DNA of 64,000 nucleotides, taken from contig NZ_CP028897.1 in the NCBI RefSeq assembly GCF_003072645.1, positions 4,379,501 to 4,443,500 on the forward strand, read 5' to 3'. Positions 32,158 to 41,505 of this stretch are shown piece after piece (positions within the stretch are counted from its first letter, which is position 1; every line of letters starts with the position of its first letter). The stretch is from Dongshaea marina. GTDB taxonomy: Bacteria > Pseudomonadota > Gammaproteobacteria > Enterobacterales > Aeromonadaceae. The notes under the pieces are model-generated. The model was not told the origin of the DNA, did not search any database, and was given only the letters and a program-made list of their open reading frames with translations. The position numbers and the translations under genes are program-made.

Positions 32158-32937
32158 CTAAGTTCGGATCTGCCGCGCCACCAGGGTCGCGATCTGATAA
32201 TTGAGTTGCTGATAGTCACTGCCCGCCAGCGGCACAAAAAGGGTGCCTCCCGGAGCCAGGTAACGCTTAAGGTGATTCCAATAGGCAACCGGCGCCTGGC
32301 TAATTTCACCATCGGGCTGAATGAGATATACCTGGTTGTGGCTTGCCAGCTTGAGTCGCTCCATCTCATTGAGATAGCCGGAAACCGGCTGGGCCGGCAC
32401 AAAGGTCACGGCACCTGGTTTGTTAATCAGCCCCATCAACTTGATGGTATCAGGCTGCTTGGGAAGATAGAGCTCAATATGTTCGGCCCTGCCAGAAGTC
32501 TCCCTGAATTTAGTAGTTTTAAGTAGCAGATCATGCTGAGGTTGTAGCCGCAGCAGGTCCGGATCCAATGGTGTCAGCAGGCGTCCCTGGGGCGAAAGCC
32601 TTCTAACCTCATCCAAGAGTACCTTGATGCTGGCGGCCTCGGCATCATCATCATCTTTAAGATATTTTTCATAGAGCCCGCTGAGCTCCTGCTCAAGCTT
32701 CTGCTTCAGCGCCCGGGTATCGGCATCGCTCAGATCGGTCTGCAGGCTGGCGCCCCGATACCAGAGCTCTTTGCCATGGGTCGCCTTCAATACCAGCTGA
32801 CTCACCCGGACTTTACTCTGGCTCAGCCAGTACTGGCCTGATTCCTGGCCCGTGACCTTCAAAAAAATCTCGGCACGGGATGCCTGTGACCAAACCGCAC
32901 ACAGCAGCATCCCGACAACTAGTAGTTTACGCATCAT
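32158..32937 (-). CDS. yjbG: YjbG/GfcC-family periplasmic capsule/exopolysaccharide protein
   Basis: This 259-residue protein starts with a signal peptide (MMRKLLVVGMLLCAVWSQASRA). It matches GfcC/YjbG in layout: an N-terminal strand-rich section, a helical middle (LKQKLEQELSGLYEKYLK), and a C-terminal pair of SLBB-like beta-grasp regions with DTIKLMGLINKPGAVTFVP and PDGEISQAPVAYWN. GfcC resembles the periplasmic D2/D3 domains of Wza but is a separate protein of unknown function. The ATG overlaps the yjbF stop (ATGA), indicating coupled translation. Confidence 0.9.
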   Translation of the reverse strand: MMRKLLVVGMLLCAVWSQASRAEIFLKVTGQESGQYWLSQSKVRVSQLVLKATHGKELWYRGASLQTDLSDADTRALKQKLEQELSGLYEKYLKDDDDAEAASIKVLLDEVRRLSPQGRLLTPLDPDLLRLQPQHDLLLKTTKFRETSGRAEHIELYLPKQPDTIKLMGLINKPGAVTFVPAQPVSGYLNEMERLKLASHNQVYLIQPDGEISQAPVAYWNHLKRYLAPGGTLFVPLAGSDYQQLNYQIATLVARQIRT

Positions 32938-33608
32938 GAATACTTTCCTATGTAGGGTCTGAGCTGAGTGATGGTCAGAGGTGGCACATCCGGCGCGTAG
33001 TGCTGGATGCTTTTACGAACCAGCCCGGTGTCCGGCTCGACCCAGAAAGTATTGACCGCCTGATAGTCGAAGGCGGGAATGGTAAGGAACTCGGTGAATT
33101 TATTGAGCTCCATGCTGTGGCCGGCAATAGTCAACTGCTCTTTGCCGATAAATTGAAAGCTGGACTCCTCCTTGATATCACTGAAGTATCCGGGCATCCA
33201 GCTTATCTTCCGGCTATAACTTTGGGGCATATTCGCGGGTTTTAGACCTTCAATAACAGGGTCTTTTTGCTGATTGGAGACTGAAATTAGCTGATGTTCC
33301 AGGCCGATCGCTTTGACCAGCCGCCCTTTACGGGTCACCAGCATCGCATGGTCGCTGGAAACCCATTTATCCAGCCCCTGTTCAGCAAAAGCCAGTACCA
33401 TAAAGGCTTGGGGGCCGTCACCCTGGCGGGCATAGATACTGGCATAGGGAATGGCTGCGATCTGCTCTGGTGTGAGCTCGGCCCCCTTCTGCCCCAAAAA
33501 TGCAAGCTTGGCGGTTTCACCCACCTGCTGAAACTTTGCGCTGCAACTGCTGAGAAGCAACGCCATCAGGATCATCAATATGACCCTCAATCGAACCGCA
33601 CAAGACAT
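32934..33608 (-). CDS. yjbF: YjbF/GfcB-family lipoprotein
   Basis: The protein is 224 residues. Its signal peptide ends with a lipobox, LLSSCSA (Cys near residue 22), predicting an outer-membrane lipoprotein. The rest matches the YjbF/GfcB family, with the start of the mature chain in KLAFLGQKGAELTPEQIAAI and a C-terminal FWVEPDTGLVRKSIQHYAP. It is the second gene of the yjbEFGH-type operon. A terminator lies between yjbE and yjbF (33746-33770), so yjbF expression may depend on read-through, as in comparable capsule operons. Confidence 0.9.
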   Translation of the reverse strand: MSCAVRLRVILMILMALLLSSCSAKFQQVGETAKLAFLGQKGAELTPEQIAAIPYASIYARQGDGPQAFMVLAFAEQGLDKWVSSDHAMLVTRKGRLVKAIGLEHQLISVSNQQKDPVIEGLKPANMPQSYSRKISWMPGYFSDIKEESSFQFIGKEQLTIAGHSMELNKFTEFLTIPAFDYQAVNTFWVEPDTGLVRKSIQHYAPDVPPLTITQLRPYIGKYS

Positions 33609-33745
33609 CTGTCCTTGACCTCACACTGCAATGGGAGTTAGTGGCAGTCACGGCTGCCCCAGACTCGAATATACCCTGTTTGTTGGTAGCAAACCAGATA
33701 GCCAGAGCTTTGCTAAATGGATAGCAGGCACTGGATCACAAACAT

Positions 33746-33770
33746 AAAAAAACCGCCAATGAGGCGGCTT
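33746..33770 (-). terminator. Terminator/attenuator between yjbE and yjbF
   Basis: On the minus strand, AAGCCGCC and GGCGGTT form a stem (plus-strand arms 33751-33757 and 33763-33769) followed by seven T. It sits 20 bp after the yjbE stop and about 140 bp before yjbF. Partial termination would give high yjbE and lower yjbFGH expression. Confidence 0.85.
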
Positions 33771-33788
33771 TTAAACTCACAGCAGAGA

Positions 33789-34108
33789 TCAGGTAGAGCC
33801 TGTCGTCGCAGTGGTCCCTGTGGTATCAGAGTTACTGGCCACGGCCGCTGCAGCCGCCGCAACCGCACCCGCGGTTCCCACTGCAACCGCAGTGATGGTG
33901 CCTGTGGTGACGCCGGTTGTGGTCGCTGTGCCGGTTGCGACTGTCGCCCCAGTAGTAGAGCCTGTGGTAGTTCCCGTGGTGGTTCCTGTAGTCGCACCTG
34001 TGGTGCTACCTGAGCCCCCCCCGTACCACTACCGGTAGCTGGAGCAGCCATAGCGCCACCTGCAGCCAGGACTGCCGCCGCCGCCAGTGCAATCAAAGTT
34101 TTCTTCAT
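33789..34108 (-). CDS. yjbE: YjbE/GfcA-like Thr-Gly-rich secreted protein (frameshifted at 34015-34022)
   Basis: The chain starts MKKTLIALAAAAVLAAGGAM, a clear signal peptide, then PATGSGTGG. At a run of eight G (minus strand) the frame breaks; with nine it continues as a Gly-Thr repeat (GSTTGATTGTTTGTTTG), an Ala-rich hydrophobic stretch (AVGTAGAVAAAAAAVA), and ends in TTGTTATTGST at the TGA in 33789-33791. That gives about 106 residues and the low-complexity composition known for YjbE/GfcA. The unbroken frame used by a gene finder would end in a Pro/Arg-rich tail that has no family support. It is the first gene of the exopolysaccharide operon. Confidence 0.82.
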
Positions 34109-34235
34109 AAGAGTTTCCCTCTCGCTAAGCAAAAAACGAGGAAGCAGCACTCCATAACGAGCTTCCCCTGAGGCTTAGTGTATGTTTTTTTAGCAAATCC
34201 TGCCAGAGGGGAAACTCCCTATAGGCAACAAAAAC

Positions 34236-34271
34236 GCAGATAAGTTTCGAACTCAAGCGAAACTTATCTGC
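34236..34271. promoter_or_regulatory. Perfect 14-bp inverted repeat between divergent yjbE and thioredoxin-like genes
   Basis: GCAGATAAGTTTCG (34236-34249) is repeated exactly in inverse orientation at 34258-34271, with an 8-base spacer. It lies about 130 bp upstream of the yjbE start and 53 bp upstream of the plus-strand gene. It could be a dimeric regulator's operator acting on both, or a leader hairpin of either transcript. No U-run follows directly. Confidence 0.6.
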
Positions 34272-34324
34272 TGCAATATACTTAGAGATATCAGAGGATA
34301 TCGCCATATTAGCGGAGAAACCTT

Positions 34325-34897
34325 GTGAAACAACAGCTATTACGCCATAGCCTGGGCGCCCTGATTGGTGCACTGATAGTGCTACTGGGTGCTGTGGCTT
34401 GGTTTTACCTCAAACGTCCGGCAGAAATTCCCGAGCCCTTCACCCCGATCATCTGGTTTGAGAATGAAAGAGGCTATCTGAAGGGACGCGCCGAGGCGAT
34501 GGGTAGCGGCAAACCGCTGTTAGTCCTCATCGAGAAAAAGCGTTGCCGGCGCTGCAAGCTGTTTGAGGAGCATTTTCTGCGGGATAAAGAGCTAAAAGCA
34601 GAGCTTAAAAAATTCATCAAGATCCGCCTTAATATCAGTGCTACTGATAACAGCCGTAATCTGGCGCGACGCTACCCCTACCAGAGTCGTCTTCCGGCCC
34701 TGTTTGTCCAGAACAATGTCGATGATATGCCGCGTCCCATCCATGTGCTGGTGGATCTGGAGCAGATCTGGATGCCATCCCCTAGCTATAGCCGGGGTAA
34801 CTATATGCCCCTGTCTCCCACCACCATCACCATGGCGATCAATGAGACACTGAAGATCCCAAGGGATGTGTTGACTAAGGAGCTCAACAACAGTTAG
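34325..34897 (+). CDS. Membrane-anchored thioredoxin-like protein
   Basis: The 190-residue protein has one N-terminal membrane segment (residues 9-29, LGALIGALIVLLGAVAWFYL) and a periplasmic thioredoxin-like domain. That domain contains KPLLVLIEKKRCRRCKLFEE, with a CRRC redox motif near residues 76-79, and the cis-Pro-type segment RLPALFVQ near 119. The pattern fits the Thioredoxin_7 group. The start at 34325 has no strong Shine-Dalgarno. It is a single gene, divergent from yjbE. A role in disulfide or cysteine chemistry in the envelope is plausible; partners are unknown. Confidence 0.8.
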   Translation: MKQQLLRHSLGALIGALIVLLGAVAWFYLKRPAEIPEPFTPIIWFENERGYLKGRAEAMGSGKPLLVLIEKKRCRRCKLFEEHFLRDKELKAELKKFIKIRLNISATDNSRNLARRYPYQSRLPALFVQNNVDDMPRPIHVLVDLEQIWMPSPSYSRGNYMPLSPTTITMAINETLKIPRDVLTKELNNS

Positions 34898-34935
34898 CTC
34901 ACCCTAAAAGCGCCCTGGTCGAGTAATAGGTGCTT

Positions 34936-35852
34936 CTATTGAGTCGCCGCTGGCCGTTGCAGATAACTTCCAAGCCAGGCAAAACGCTCCGGTCGCTTAC
35001 CCGAGAAGTTAAAAGGTATAGAGATAAACTTATCACCGCGCTTGCGCTGCATCGCAAAGTGCAAATGGGGACCTGTGCTAAAGCCATTAAATCCGGAGCG
35101 AGCCAGCAGCTGTCCCTCTTTAACCTTTTGTCCAACCTTCACCCTGGCACTTCGATTCTGGATATGCGCATACAGGCTGTAACTGCCATCCCGGTGCTTG
35201 AGACGAATATGGTTCATCTCAGAGCGCTTCCCCTTCGCCGAGCCGAGATCCCTATGTCGATCCACCACCTCTATGACCACACCATCGCGGACCGCCACAA
35301 TCGGATTACCCAGCGGCATAGCCACATCAATGGCGTAACGATTCTGTGGTCCCTGGTGGCTAAAGCTCCCCATAAATCCCTGGGATACCTGAAACCGCCC
35401 CCAAAACGGTAGGGTCGTCAGTACTATATCTCCAGAAGAGAGGATCTCATCTGTCAGCAGGCGATGCTGATATCGGTAGCTCCATTGGCCCTCTTTAACC
35501 GGGGTTATTTTAAGCAGTGCAATTTCACGAAGGGCCGGAAGTTCAAAAATCAGCGGGCCGGATTGGCCGGTGCTGGCATTGATAAGCTCACTAAACAAAA
35601 ACTCGATGCGAACCGAAACCGGATGAGAGTTATAGGCAAAAAGGTAGTGACCATCTTCACGTTTAACCACCCTGGTACTCAGAGTCGATTTACTATGACC
35701 GATTTTTAGTAGCTGGGGCTTATAGGGTGCGGCCTTGTCTATCTTATCGGTAAAGCTGACCACCCCCGCGAGTCCACATATTGATAGATATCTGTCGCTG
35801 CTGCGAGGGATGAAAAAAGCATCAGAGGAACCAATAACCGGTAAGGCCACAT
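34936..35852 (-). CDS. M23-family (LytM) peptidase with DUF4124-like N-terminus (frameshifted at 35763-35767)
   Basis: The C-terminal half is a LytM metallopeptidase. The zinc-site pieces are visible: RYAIDVAMPLG (H/D region, here with Asp), SYSLYAHIQ, and the GPHLHFAMQ pair of His. The ATG at 35852 opens a signal peptide (MWPYRLLVPLMLFSSLAAAT) followed by DIYQYVDSRG, the DUF4124-type start. A five-C run (plus strand) then breaks the frame; with six it continues VVSFTDKIDKAAPYKP into the rest, for 305 residues. Using only the unbroken frame (GTG at 35850) would lose the signal peptide. It probably cuts or remodels peptidoglycan. Confidence 0.83.
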
Positions 35853-36009
35853 AAGCTACCCGAAAAAATCACTTTTTTTGAGTATAGAGGGATTGACTCA
35901 TTCAGAGCCTTAATCTTGTTTTCATCAGCCATTTCTGTGGCAGATGCCATCACCGTGCAGCTAAGCGTTATTGCCTTTAAAGTTTATGCTGATGCTCCTG
36001 GTTTGCCGA

Positions 36010-36140
36010 ACAGCTGCAAACCCTGTCGGGGGGTGCCCGACAGCACCCAACTTTTAGATCGTCAAAAGTAGGCAAAACCTTACTGCGCGCGATGAGTCCC
36101 TCCATCGAGCTACGTGGCTCGCCATCCATGGCTCAAATAC
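36010..36140 (-). repeat. Structured GGATG-hairpin repeat, long copy (minus strand)
   Basis: Read on the minus strand, the order is: hairpin GCCAT-GG-ATGGC (36121-36132), the box GCTCGATGGAGGGACTC (36094-36110), CGCGCAG, the hairpin GCCTACTTTTGAC..TAAAAGTTGG (36048-36074), then the hairpin CTGTCGGGCA..CCCCGACAG (36027-36047). The plus-strand copy at 43970-44085 has the same modules in the same order. The rest of the 386-bp gap 35853-36238 shows nothing else. Confidence 0.7.
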
Positions 36141-36238
36141 TTCATGGTACAGGTAGGTGGTTTAGGTATTTGAGCTGTTTGATACCAGAAAGCTTACCAA
36201 CGGCCAAGGATAGTACAGGCAAAAAGTGTTTTTAGAGT

Positions 36239-36690
36239 TCAGCTTTTCTGTGGAAGAGTTAAACGCATCACCAAAGCATCTTCACGGCCACTTTCAGCCG
36301 GGTAGTAGTCTTTGCGAACTCCCTGAGACTCAAAACCGAGCTCCTGATAGAGATTCAAAGCAGCCTGATTCGAGCGCCTGACCTCAAGCCATAGCAGATC
36401 CGCCTTTTTTTGCTTCAGCTGCCCAATGAGGTGCTCCAGCAACTGCCGGCCGAGGCCACGACGACGAAAAGCCGGCGCGATGCAGATATTAAACAGAGTC
36501 GACTCCCCCCGATAAGATCAGCAAGATAAAAGCCGAACGTCTGTCCGCCTGAAACCAGCCGTGAACCAAAATAGCGGCCGCCGATGCAGGAGGCCAGCTG
36601 CTGGCGCGACCAGGGGTACTCCTGAGCCAAGGTCTCAAGATGCAGCAGCTCATCGAGATCCTGCGCCTCAATGGGTAGAGTCTCAAACAT
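36239..36690 (-). CDS. rimI: Ribosomal protein bS18 alanine N-acetyltransferase RimI (frameshifted at 36505-36510)
   Basis: RimI is a GNAT enzyme that acetylates the N-terminal alanine of ribosomal protein S18. The start MFETLPIEAQDLDEL at 36690 overlaps holD by 8 bp. After FGFYLADLIGG the frame breaks at a six-C run (plus strand); with seven it reads GESTLFNICIAPAFRRRG, which restores the acetyl-CoA-binding RRRGLGRQLL loop, and continues into LEVRRSNQAALNLYQELGFE. The whole would be 150 residues, the family size. Without the correction the acetyl-CoA loop is lost. The holD-rimI pair is conserved in enterobacteria and vibrios. Confidence 0.9.
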
Positions 36691-37117
36691 CGAGCTCTCG
36701 CAGCTCACGCCACAGCGCGCGCTTGGCTTGCCAGTCCTGGCGTAAGCTCTCCAGTGCCAAAGTTTCGATTATCTGGCCCTCTCCCATCGGCTGAGGACTC
36801 ACACCGGCAAACCAACAGATTGAGGGGGTATGGGACACCCCGTTGCAAAACTCTCGCTCAGAGGTCACAAAAAGCTCACTGACCTTAATTCCCAGGGCCT
36901 GCAGCACCGAGCTTAGCAAAGGTTCCTGACTTGAGGCATCATTACCTATAACCAGTAACAGGCGACACTGCTGTGGAACGGCCAGAGCCTGAGATTTGGA
37001 TGAGTGCTCTTTTAAAGGACTATGGTGAAAAAACGGGCTATCTGAAGAAAATTGGTCACGCAAACTCCAGAGTTCAAAACCCATCTCTTGTAAGGTTTGT
37101 ATCTGTAATGCGTTCAT
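36683..37117 (-). CDS. holD: DNA polymerase III psi subunit
   Basis: HolD binds chi (HolC) and tau/gamma in the clamp loader and links it to SSB. The 144-residue protein has the N-terminal MNALQIQTLQEMGFELWSLR (the chi-binding part), a middle CRLLLVIGNDASSQEPLLSSVLQALG, and a C-terminal helix QDWQAKRALWRELREL. HolD is poorly conserved, but length, N-terminus and the adjacent rimI make the call secure. tRNA-Trp lies immediately upstream on the same strand. Confidence 0.9.
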   Translation of the reverse strand: MNALQIQTLQEMGFELWSLRDQFSSDSPFFHHSPLKEHSSKSQALAVPQQCRLLLVIGNDASSQEPLLSSVLQALGIKVSELFVTSEREFCNGVSHTPSICWFAGVSPQPMGEGQIIETLALESLRQDWQAKRALWRELRELDV

Positions 37118-37146
37118 GGTGGAAAATGACTATCTTGATGAGAATT

Positions 37147-37223
37147 TGGCAGGGGCGGAGGGACTCGAACCCCCAACCATCGGTTTTGGAGACCGCTGTT
37201 CTACCAATTCGAACTACGCCCCT
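37147..37223 (-). tRNA. tRNA-Trp (CCA anticodon)
   Basis: The minus strand reads AGGGGCG...CGCCCCT with a 7-bp acceptor stem and an encoded 3' CCA (37147-37149). The anticodon stem-loop is CGGTCTCCAAAACCG with anticodon CCA. The T-arm is GGGGTTCGAGTCCC. Sequence and stems are close to the enterobacterial tRNA-Trp. Confidence 0.97.
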
Positions 37224-37400
37224 GCTGAAGTCGAGATGGATTATACGTATTCAGCGGGTAAGGTAAAGCCCTATTTACAAAAAAAAATCCGTTCGCCTAA
37301 TTAGTAAACAGTGATATCTGCCGCTGCACTCACAGGCATCTACCACTATCATTAGAAATACGTTAATAATAAAGAGATTAACCACTTTGAGGGATCAAGG

Positions 37401-37862
37401 GTGAAAGGACGCACCACCTCGTTACTTTGCTGGATGCTATTATTCGTGCTGTACCCTGCTCTGAGTGCTGCCTCTGAGCCCCAGGCCTGCTCACCTGAGC
37501 AGCTGAAGGTTATCACCACCCCGGGATCATCCATTCAAACTCTGAGTAAGCAGCAACTTCTGACCATATTTACCATGAAACGGACCTTCTGGAGTGATGG
37601 TAGCCCCATCCATGTTTTTGTTCTCCCATCCAATAGCAGCCTGCATCAGCAGTTCAGTGAGCAATATCTATCTATGTTTCCCTACCAACTTTCCCGGATC
37701 TGGTATCGCCAGGTCTTCTCAGGAGCCGGACAAGCCCCAACCCGGGTTAAAACAGGCTCGGATATGTTGCAAAAAGTAGCCACCACGCCAGGAGCCATTG
37801 GATATGCCTGCCTGACGACCCCACGCATGGCAGAGGAGGTTGATCATGTTACGATTGATTAG
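37401..37862 (+). CDS. Small periplasmic phosphate-binding-like (PBP fold) protein
   Basis: The 153-residue protein has a signal peptide (ending near LSAAS) and resembles the PstS-like substrate-binding family: LSKQQLLTIFTMKRTFWSDG, PSNSSLHQQFSEQYL, and TPGAIGYACL, the GxIGY segment common in this group. It is about half the length of PstS, so it may be a single lobe that senses rather than transports; no ABC permease is nearby. The GTG start has GAGG upstream. Its stop overlaps the porin start by 17 bp, so the four genes 37401-42968 form an operon. A role as input for the downstream GGDEF-EAL proteins is inference. Confidence 0.75.
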   Translation: MKGRTTSLLCWMLLFVLYPALSAASEPQACSPEQLKVITTPGSSIQTLSKQQLLTIFTMKRTFWSDGSPIHVFVLPSNSSLHQQFSEQYLSMFPYQLSRIWYRQVFSGAGQAPTRVKTGSDMLQKVATTPGAIGYACLTTPRMAEEVDHVTID

Positions 37863-39024
37863 CCTACTGCTGGTTCTGATAAGCGCATCCTCACTAGCTG
37901 CAGAAAACAATAAGCTGCATTGGCAGGGTTACCTCTCGGGAGGTTTTGCCGATACCAACTATGATAACTTCCTGGTCAATGGTGATGGTGGATCGACCAT
38001 GCTGTATAGTGGTGGGCTATCGGCCCGTTGGCACTTCACCCCGGGGATTAGCCTCACCGGCCAGACCATCTACCAGGACACAGGCGATCACAATGACAAC
38101 GGTCTGAGCCTGGATTATCTGCAACTGGATTTGAGCGATAACCTCCTGCCCAACAGTGAGCAAACCCTGTCGATTGGCCGCTTCAAGAGCCAGATAGGCC
38201 TGTATAACAGTACCCGGGATATCCCCTTCACCCGTCCCAGCATCTATCTGCCTCAGTCAATCTACTCCGAAGGGCTCAGGGACTTTATGCTGGGGATGGA
38301 TGGGCTCAAGGTGAAGTCGGATTTCTTTTTGGATTACGGCACCCTCACCGCCGAAGCGGCTGTTGGCAAAAATGTGATCGACAGCAAGTTTAACGATAAT
38401 GTGCTGGGGCCAACTTATCCCGGAGATTGGAGCTCGGCGATCAACTACTATTTCGATCTGCGCTATCAGATCGATCGCTGGCTACTGGCCGCCAACCTGA
38501 CCCGTAGTAATGTGCACTATGACTCATCAAACGCAATCATCGAAAGTGGTGGTATCCACTCCCTGCAAAGCGTGTTTAGCCTGCAGTACCGGGAGCGTTG
38601 GTGGGAGTTTGTCACCGAGTATGGTGAACGGCGCATGGATCTTAGAGGCTTTGTGATTACCAATGGGAACAACTATTTCAATAACGATCGCACCATGCAG
38701 TCCTGGTATGCGCAGCTGCGCTTCTTCCCCAGCAACGACTGGACTCTGCTGGCCCGCTATGATCTACACTACAACGATAAGAACGATAAAAACGGTGATT
38801 ATTTGAGTCGGATCCCAGGGGGGCTATTTCCTACATATTTTGCCAATAGCCAGGACTGGACCATTGGCGCTTCCTGGCATCCGGATGATCACTGGCTGAT
38901 ACAGCTGGAGCACCACTGGGTGGATGGAGCCTCCTGGTTGCCACCGATCGGCAACCCGGATCCAAGTGTGAACACTCACGCGCGCTGGCGTCTGTTTGCG
39001 GTTCAGGTGAGCTACCGGTTTTAA
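37846..39024 (+). CDS. Outer-membrane beta-barrel (porin-like) protein
   Basis: A signal peptide (LRLISLLLVLISASSLAAE) is followed by an aromatic, strand-rich chain ending in WRLFAVQVSYRF, whose terminal Phe is typical of outer-membrane barrels. Repeated strands such as WHFTPGISLTGQTIYQD and WLLAANLTRSNVHYD alternate polar and hydrophobic residues. I place the start at the ATG in 37846-37848, which has a GGAGGTT ribosome site. The 392-residue size suits a 16- to 18-stranded barrel. It sits between a periplasmic binding-like protein and two c-di-GMP enzymes, so it may be a specific channel whose ligand is sensed by this operon. Confidence 0.8.
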   Translation: MLRLISLLLVLISASSLAAENNKLHWQGYLSGGFADTNYDNFLVNGDGGSTMLYSGGLSARWHFTPGISLTGQTIYQDTGDHNDNGLSLDYLQLDLSDNLLPNSEQTLSIGRFKSQIGLYNSTRDIPFTRPSIYLPQSIYSEGLRDFMLGMDGLKVKSDFFLDYGTLTAEAAVGKNVIDSKFNDNVLGPTYPGDWSSAINYYFDLRYQIDRWLLAANLTRSNVHYDSSNAIIESGGIHSLQSVFSLQYRERWWEFVTEYGERRMDLRGFVITNGNNYFNNDRTMQSWYAQLRFFPSNDWTLLARYDLHYNDKNDKNGDYLSRIPGGLFPTYFANSQDWTIGASWHPDDHWLIQLEHHWVDGASWLPPIGNPDPSVNTHARWRLFAVQVSYRF

Positions 39025-39032
39025 GGAGCGGT

Positions 39033-41493
39033 ATGGAGCGTCCTCAACATAGTCATTATTTCAGCTTAAGCTGCAAAATAATCACGACGATCCTGTTTCT
39101 GCTGACTCTTATCATCAGTATCTATGGCTTTGTCTCCCAGCGGCACTTGCGCAACCTGATGGATGAGGATCTCCAGCTCCAATATAGCCACTACCAAAAC
39201 GACTACGACTTCCTGCTGCAACAGCTGACCGATCACCTGGTGCTGCTCGGAGAGCAGGTAGGGAATTTCTTTGTCCAGGCCGAAGAGAGCTCCAACAAAA
39301 GCGGCTTTAATCTGCTGAAACAGACCTGGCCCAATCTGCAGCTATTGGCCAATATCGATGGCATCGCCCTGTATGGCGCCAAGAGCAATAAGCCTATCCT
39401 GCGTCTGTCTTCACTACCCGATTACCAGGGGGGAATATCGCAGCCAAGGTGATGAAGAGTAAACTCCCCGAGTCGGTGATCGAGTGCACCCGGGAGTGCT
39501 CTTTGTATGTGGGGATCCCAATTCATAGCATCTTTGGCACCCAGGTACTGGTAATGAGCTCCAGCCTGCTGGAGACCATGATTGAATTTAGCCGCCTCAA
39601 TGAAATTGATGTCGCCCTGCTTAACCCGGCAAAAAAAGATCGCCCGGAGCGCGAAGCCCGCTACCTTGGTAACTGGCAGGCCACGGTTCCCTCGCTGACC
39701 AATGGCAACGCCACTTTTCAACTACTGGCCAAGGCATCCACCCGCATGCCGCTGAGCGCCATCGGGCAACGAGGGGTCGAGCTAACCCTGGCCGGTAAGC
39801 ATTTCATGCTCTGGTCGCTGCCGGTCCACCAGAAGCTGGATCCGAAAACCGCGAACCTGCTCCTCATCAAGGATATCTCCCAGCAGAAACAGGTGTTGCG
39901 CAATAACATCAAGAATATTGCACTGCTTGGGATCAGCAGCATCATCTTGCTGGCCGCCCTTGGGATCTTTATCACCCTGGCCCCACTCAGGCGAATTCGC
40001 CTGCTTTCGCAAAAACTGCCACTGCTGGCTCAGCATCGCTATCAGGAGTTTCGTGATGAGCTCAAGGTCCCCAATGCCCTGGTCCATGATGAGCTGGATC
40101 TTTTGAGTGATGCGACAACCTCTCTGTCCCTGGAGTTGGAGCAGATGCAGCAACAGATCGAGGATAAAACCAAGCAGCTTGAACAGATCGCCATGTACGA
40201 TGCCCTCACCGGACTTGCCAACCGATCTATGTTCCTGTTCCAGCTCGATAAATCAATCGCCACCCTGGGACGGACTCAGCGCCTGATGGCGATCATTTTT
40301 CTCGATCTCGATAAGTTCAAATCGATCAACGACACCCTGGGTCACCACTATGGTGATGAGCTACTGAAAATAGTATCCCACCGTATCAAAAACTGTGTGC
40401 GTGATATGGATATGGTATGCCGCCTTGGGGGGGATGAGTTTACCGTACTGTTGACCGGTCTGTCTCAGGTAGCCGACATCGAACTCATCATGGAAAAGAT
40501 CGCTTATGAGATGAACCGCCCCGTCTACCTTGCCAACCGTAACCTGTTGGTGACCAGTAGTGCCGGGGTTGCCTTTGCTGACTCGCCGAAAATTCGCAGT
40601 GAGGAGCTTCTCAAGCGTGCCGATATCGCCATGTATGAAGCCAAGCGCCTGGGCCGCAACCAATATGTGATGTTTAGTGAGGGGATGTACCAGCAGGCGG
40701 TGCGCTCCTTTGCTATCGAAACCGAGTTTGTTGAGGCGATAGAGAAAGGGGAGCTGCGGCTACATCTGCAACCCAAGGTGTCGGCTAAGGATAATGAGCT
40801 CGAGGGCTTTGAGGCGCTGATCCGCTGGCAGCACCCTGAGCAGGGGCTGATCCTCCCCGGTGAATTTATCCCAATTCTTGAAGATACGGATCATATCAAC
40901 ACCCTGGGCAGCTGGGTTATCTCCCATGCTCTCAAGCTAATGGAGATGCTCGATGAACAGGGATTCCCTCCCCTGTCGGTCGCTATCAACCTGAGCGCCC
41001 GCCAGTTCTCGGACCCGGATCTGCTGCGCCATCTGCTGAGCACCTGCAGCAAGCATAATATCCCTCCCAAGCGGGTGGAGCTTGAGGTCACGGAAACCGT
41101 GATGATCAAAGATTTTAAAACCACTCAGCAGCTGATGCGGGCCATGAAAAACATGAGTTCCGCCTGGCCATTGATGATTTCGGAACCGGCTACTCCTCGC
41201 TCTCATACCTGAATAAACTGCCCTTTGACACGGTCAAGTTTGACCGCTCCTTCATCGTCAAAATAACTCGTTCCAAGAATGATCAGAAGTTTATCGGGGC
41301 ACTGATCAACATGGTGCAACTGATGCATTGCCAGGTGGTTGCCGAGGGGGTCGAGTCCTGTCAGCAGCTGGATCTGCTACAGGGTCTTGGCTGCGATACC
41401 ATTCAGGGGAACTATTTCTCCAAACCAATCCCGGAAGAGCGGTTGGTTGAAACACTGGAACAACATTTGCAGAAAGGAAATATCTGGCACTGA
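39033..41493 (+). CDS. Membrane GGDEF-EAL c-di-GMP protein (two frameshifts, 39428-39433 and 41158-41159)
   Basis: The corrected protein is about 820 residues. A first membrane helix (residues 13-32) and a second near 310 bound a periplasmic sensor domain of roughly 270 residues. The GGDEF domain has MYDALTGLANR and an intact RLGGDEFTVLL. The EAL domain has EALIRW, AINLSARQF, ELEVTETV, DDFGTGYSS, VKFDRSF and AEGVES, so both activities could be retained. Frame break 1: six G where seven give YQGGNIAAKVMKSK. Break 2: one T missing before FRLAIDDFGTGYSS. Each correction restores family sequence. AAGGAG precedes the ATG. Confidence 0.88.
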
Positions 41494-41505
41494 CAGGAGG
41501 TCGCC

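Noticed and set aside
33713-34150. 145-residue secreted protein ending in a Pro/Arg-rich tail
   Set aside because: The tail appears only because of a missing base in a G-run; the shifted frame gives the Gly-Thr repeat expected for YjbE.
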